The position numbers and the translations under genes are program-made. Positions 4,750 through 5,201 of a stretch of DNA of 5,201 bases are shown here, in pieces (position 1 is the first letter of the stretch; the number at the start of each line of letters is the position of its first letter). Origin of the DNA: Halorhodospira sp. (lineage in GTDB: Bacteria; Pseudomonadota; Gammaproteobacteria; Nitrococcales; Halorhodospiraceae); the NCBI GenBank assembly GCA_007121755.1, contig SKJZ01000233.1, positions 1 to 5,201 on the forward strand. Direction: 5' to 3'. A model generated the notes under the pieces. The model did no database searches. It saw only the letters and a list, made by a program, of their open reading frames with translations, and was not told the DNA's origin.

Positions 4750-4785
4750 CGCTGTCGGCGTGGATCACCTTCTTCAAGCACTGGC
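4750..4785 (+). repeat. 36-bp rpn coding fragment, right copy
   Basis: Identical to 3937-3972. Here the LSAWITFFKHW frame continues unbroken into REEVKMAKVTHEPVKKAM and the rest of rpn copy C, so this is the native context; the left copy is the shard. Confidence 0.8.
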
Positions 4786-4799
4786 GGGAGGAAGTGAAG

Positions 4800-5123
4800 A
4801 TGGCCAAGGTTACCCACGAGCCTGTCAAAAAGGCGATGAGCCGCGTCCGGGAGCTGAGCGCCGACGAGGAGGCGCGGCGAATGGCTTTTGTGCGCGAGCG
4901 CGCGCTGCGCGATGAAGTGTCGCTGTTGAATCAAGCGCGGCGGGAAGGTGAGCAGAAAGGCGAAGCCTCCGTGCTGCTGCGTCTGATCGAATGCAAGTTC
5001 GGCCCGGAGGCGGCAGAGGCGCACCGTGAGCGCATTGAGCGGTCCGATGCCGAGACGCTGCTGGAGTGGTCGGAGCGTATTCTGACCGCCGATCACGTCG
5101 AGGAGATCTTCCATGCGGCTTGA
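4800..5123 (+). CDS. C-terminal Rpn-family protein (copy C, DUF4351), possible stand-alone short form
   Basis: The rpn frame is open from 4737, without a normal start and lacking the nuclease domain. Within it, GGGAGGAAG (4786-4794) stands eight bases (from the GGAGG core) before an ATG at 4800, giving 107 residues: MAKVTHEPVKKAMSRVRELS, ADEEARRMAFVRERALRDEV, a short EGEQ-KGEA repeat region (residues 49-56), and a DUF4351-like tail (LLRLIECKFGPE, ETLLEWSERILTADHVEEIF). In E. coli, Rpn genes contain an internal start that makes a C-terminal short protein acting as antitoxin to the full-length nuclease. This fragment matches that layout. Seen: Shine-Dalgarno, ATG, intact frame and high similarity to copy A. 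Inferred: that it is translated and still binds an Rpn partner. The alternative is a plain pseudogene remnant. A single REP hairpin follows 38 bases after the stop. Confidence 0.6.
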   Translation: MAKVTHEPVKKAMSRVRELSADEEARRMAFVRERALRDEVSLLNQARREGEQKGEASVLLRLIECKFGPEAAEAHRERIERSDAETLLEWSERILTADHVEEIFHAA

Positions 5124-5137
5124 GCGGGATCGGCGCC

Positions 5138-5190
5138 CTGTTCCGTTGTTGTGATCCCGATGTTGGGCCTCCTGCGTCGGCCCAACCTAC
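5138..5190 (-). repeat. 53-bp REP-like unit C1, with the start of a second unit at the window end
   Basis: Identical to unit A1 and again 14 bases after the rpn stop; hairpin 5162-5186, CTAC 5187-5190. The last seven bases of the window (5195-5201, CTGTTCC) equal the beginning of the 53-bp unit, preceded by CCGG as before unit B2, so a tandem second copy probably begins here and continues past the edge. Confidence 0.85.
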
Positions 5191-5201
5191 CCGGCTGTTC
5201 C

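Noticed and set aside
4652..4915. Plus-strand frame beginning VLDLPDIASVEVLN
   Set aside because: No ribosome binding site, and it runs out of phase through the well-supported rpn copy C; kept only as an unassigned spacer.

Overview
The window is G+C-rich and looks like the chromosome of a high-GC gammaproteobacterium. A Halorhodospira or Ectothiorhodospiraceae-like host is my best guess. It rests only on base composition and on the mix of Rpn/DUF4351, Uma2 and REP elements, with no marker gene. One ordinary gene fills the left third. The rest is a plastic accessory region built from broken copies of an rpn-type gene (PD-(D/E)XK 'recombination-promoting nuclease/putative transposase'), REP-like palindromes, and two small inserted modules.

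Layout: 1-1929 is the 3' part of a large envelope protein gene with an LPP20-like N-terminal region, a PEGA-like repeat and a C-terminal beta-rich, barrel-like domain. 1994-2222 is a 3' fragment of an rpn gene (copy A). 2259-2396 is a REP pair: a perfect 31-bp inverted repeat around 25-bp tandem units. 2474-2692 is the 5' end of an rpn gene with promoter-like and Shine-Dalgarno sequences, cut off after about 56 codons. 2714-3295 (minus) is an intact Uma2-family gene flanked by an identical 31-bp direct repeat. 3374-3501 is a patch of three kinds of intergenic repeat. 3501-3635 is another rpn 3' end (copy B) with a 147-bp internal deletion. 3650-3776 holds two tandem REP units. 4026-4600 is a translationally coupled DUF433/DUF5615 toxin-antitoxin pair lying between two identical 36-bp pieces of rpn coding sequence. 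4800-5123 is the third rpn 3' end (copy C), readable as a 107-residue protein with its own ribosome binding site, followed by another REP.

The three rpn 3' ends are joined to the same downstream REP unit at exactly the same distance (14 bases from stop codon to the 53-bp unit), so gene end and REP have been copied as one block. Copies A and C differ by exactly one four-residue repeat (EGLQ). In E. coli, separately translated C-terminal Rpn proteins act as antitoxins of the full-length nuclease and vary in a four-residue repeat. Copy C has the layout of such a short form standing alone. My inference is that this is a hot spot where rpn-REP units have accumulated, recombined and collected small modules (Uma2, toxin-antitoxin), leaving possible orphan antitoxins. 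None of this is proven by sequence reading alone.
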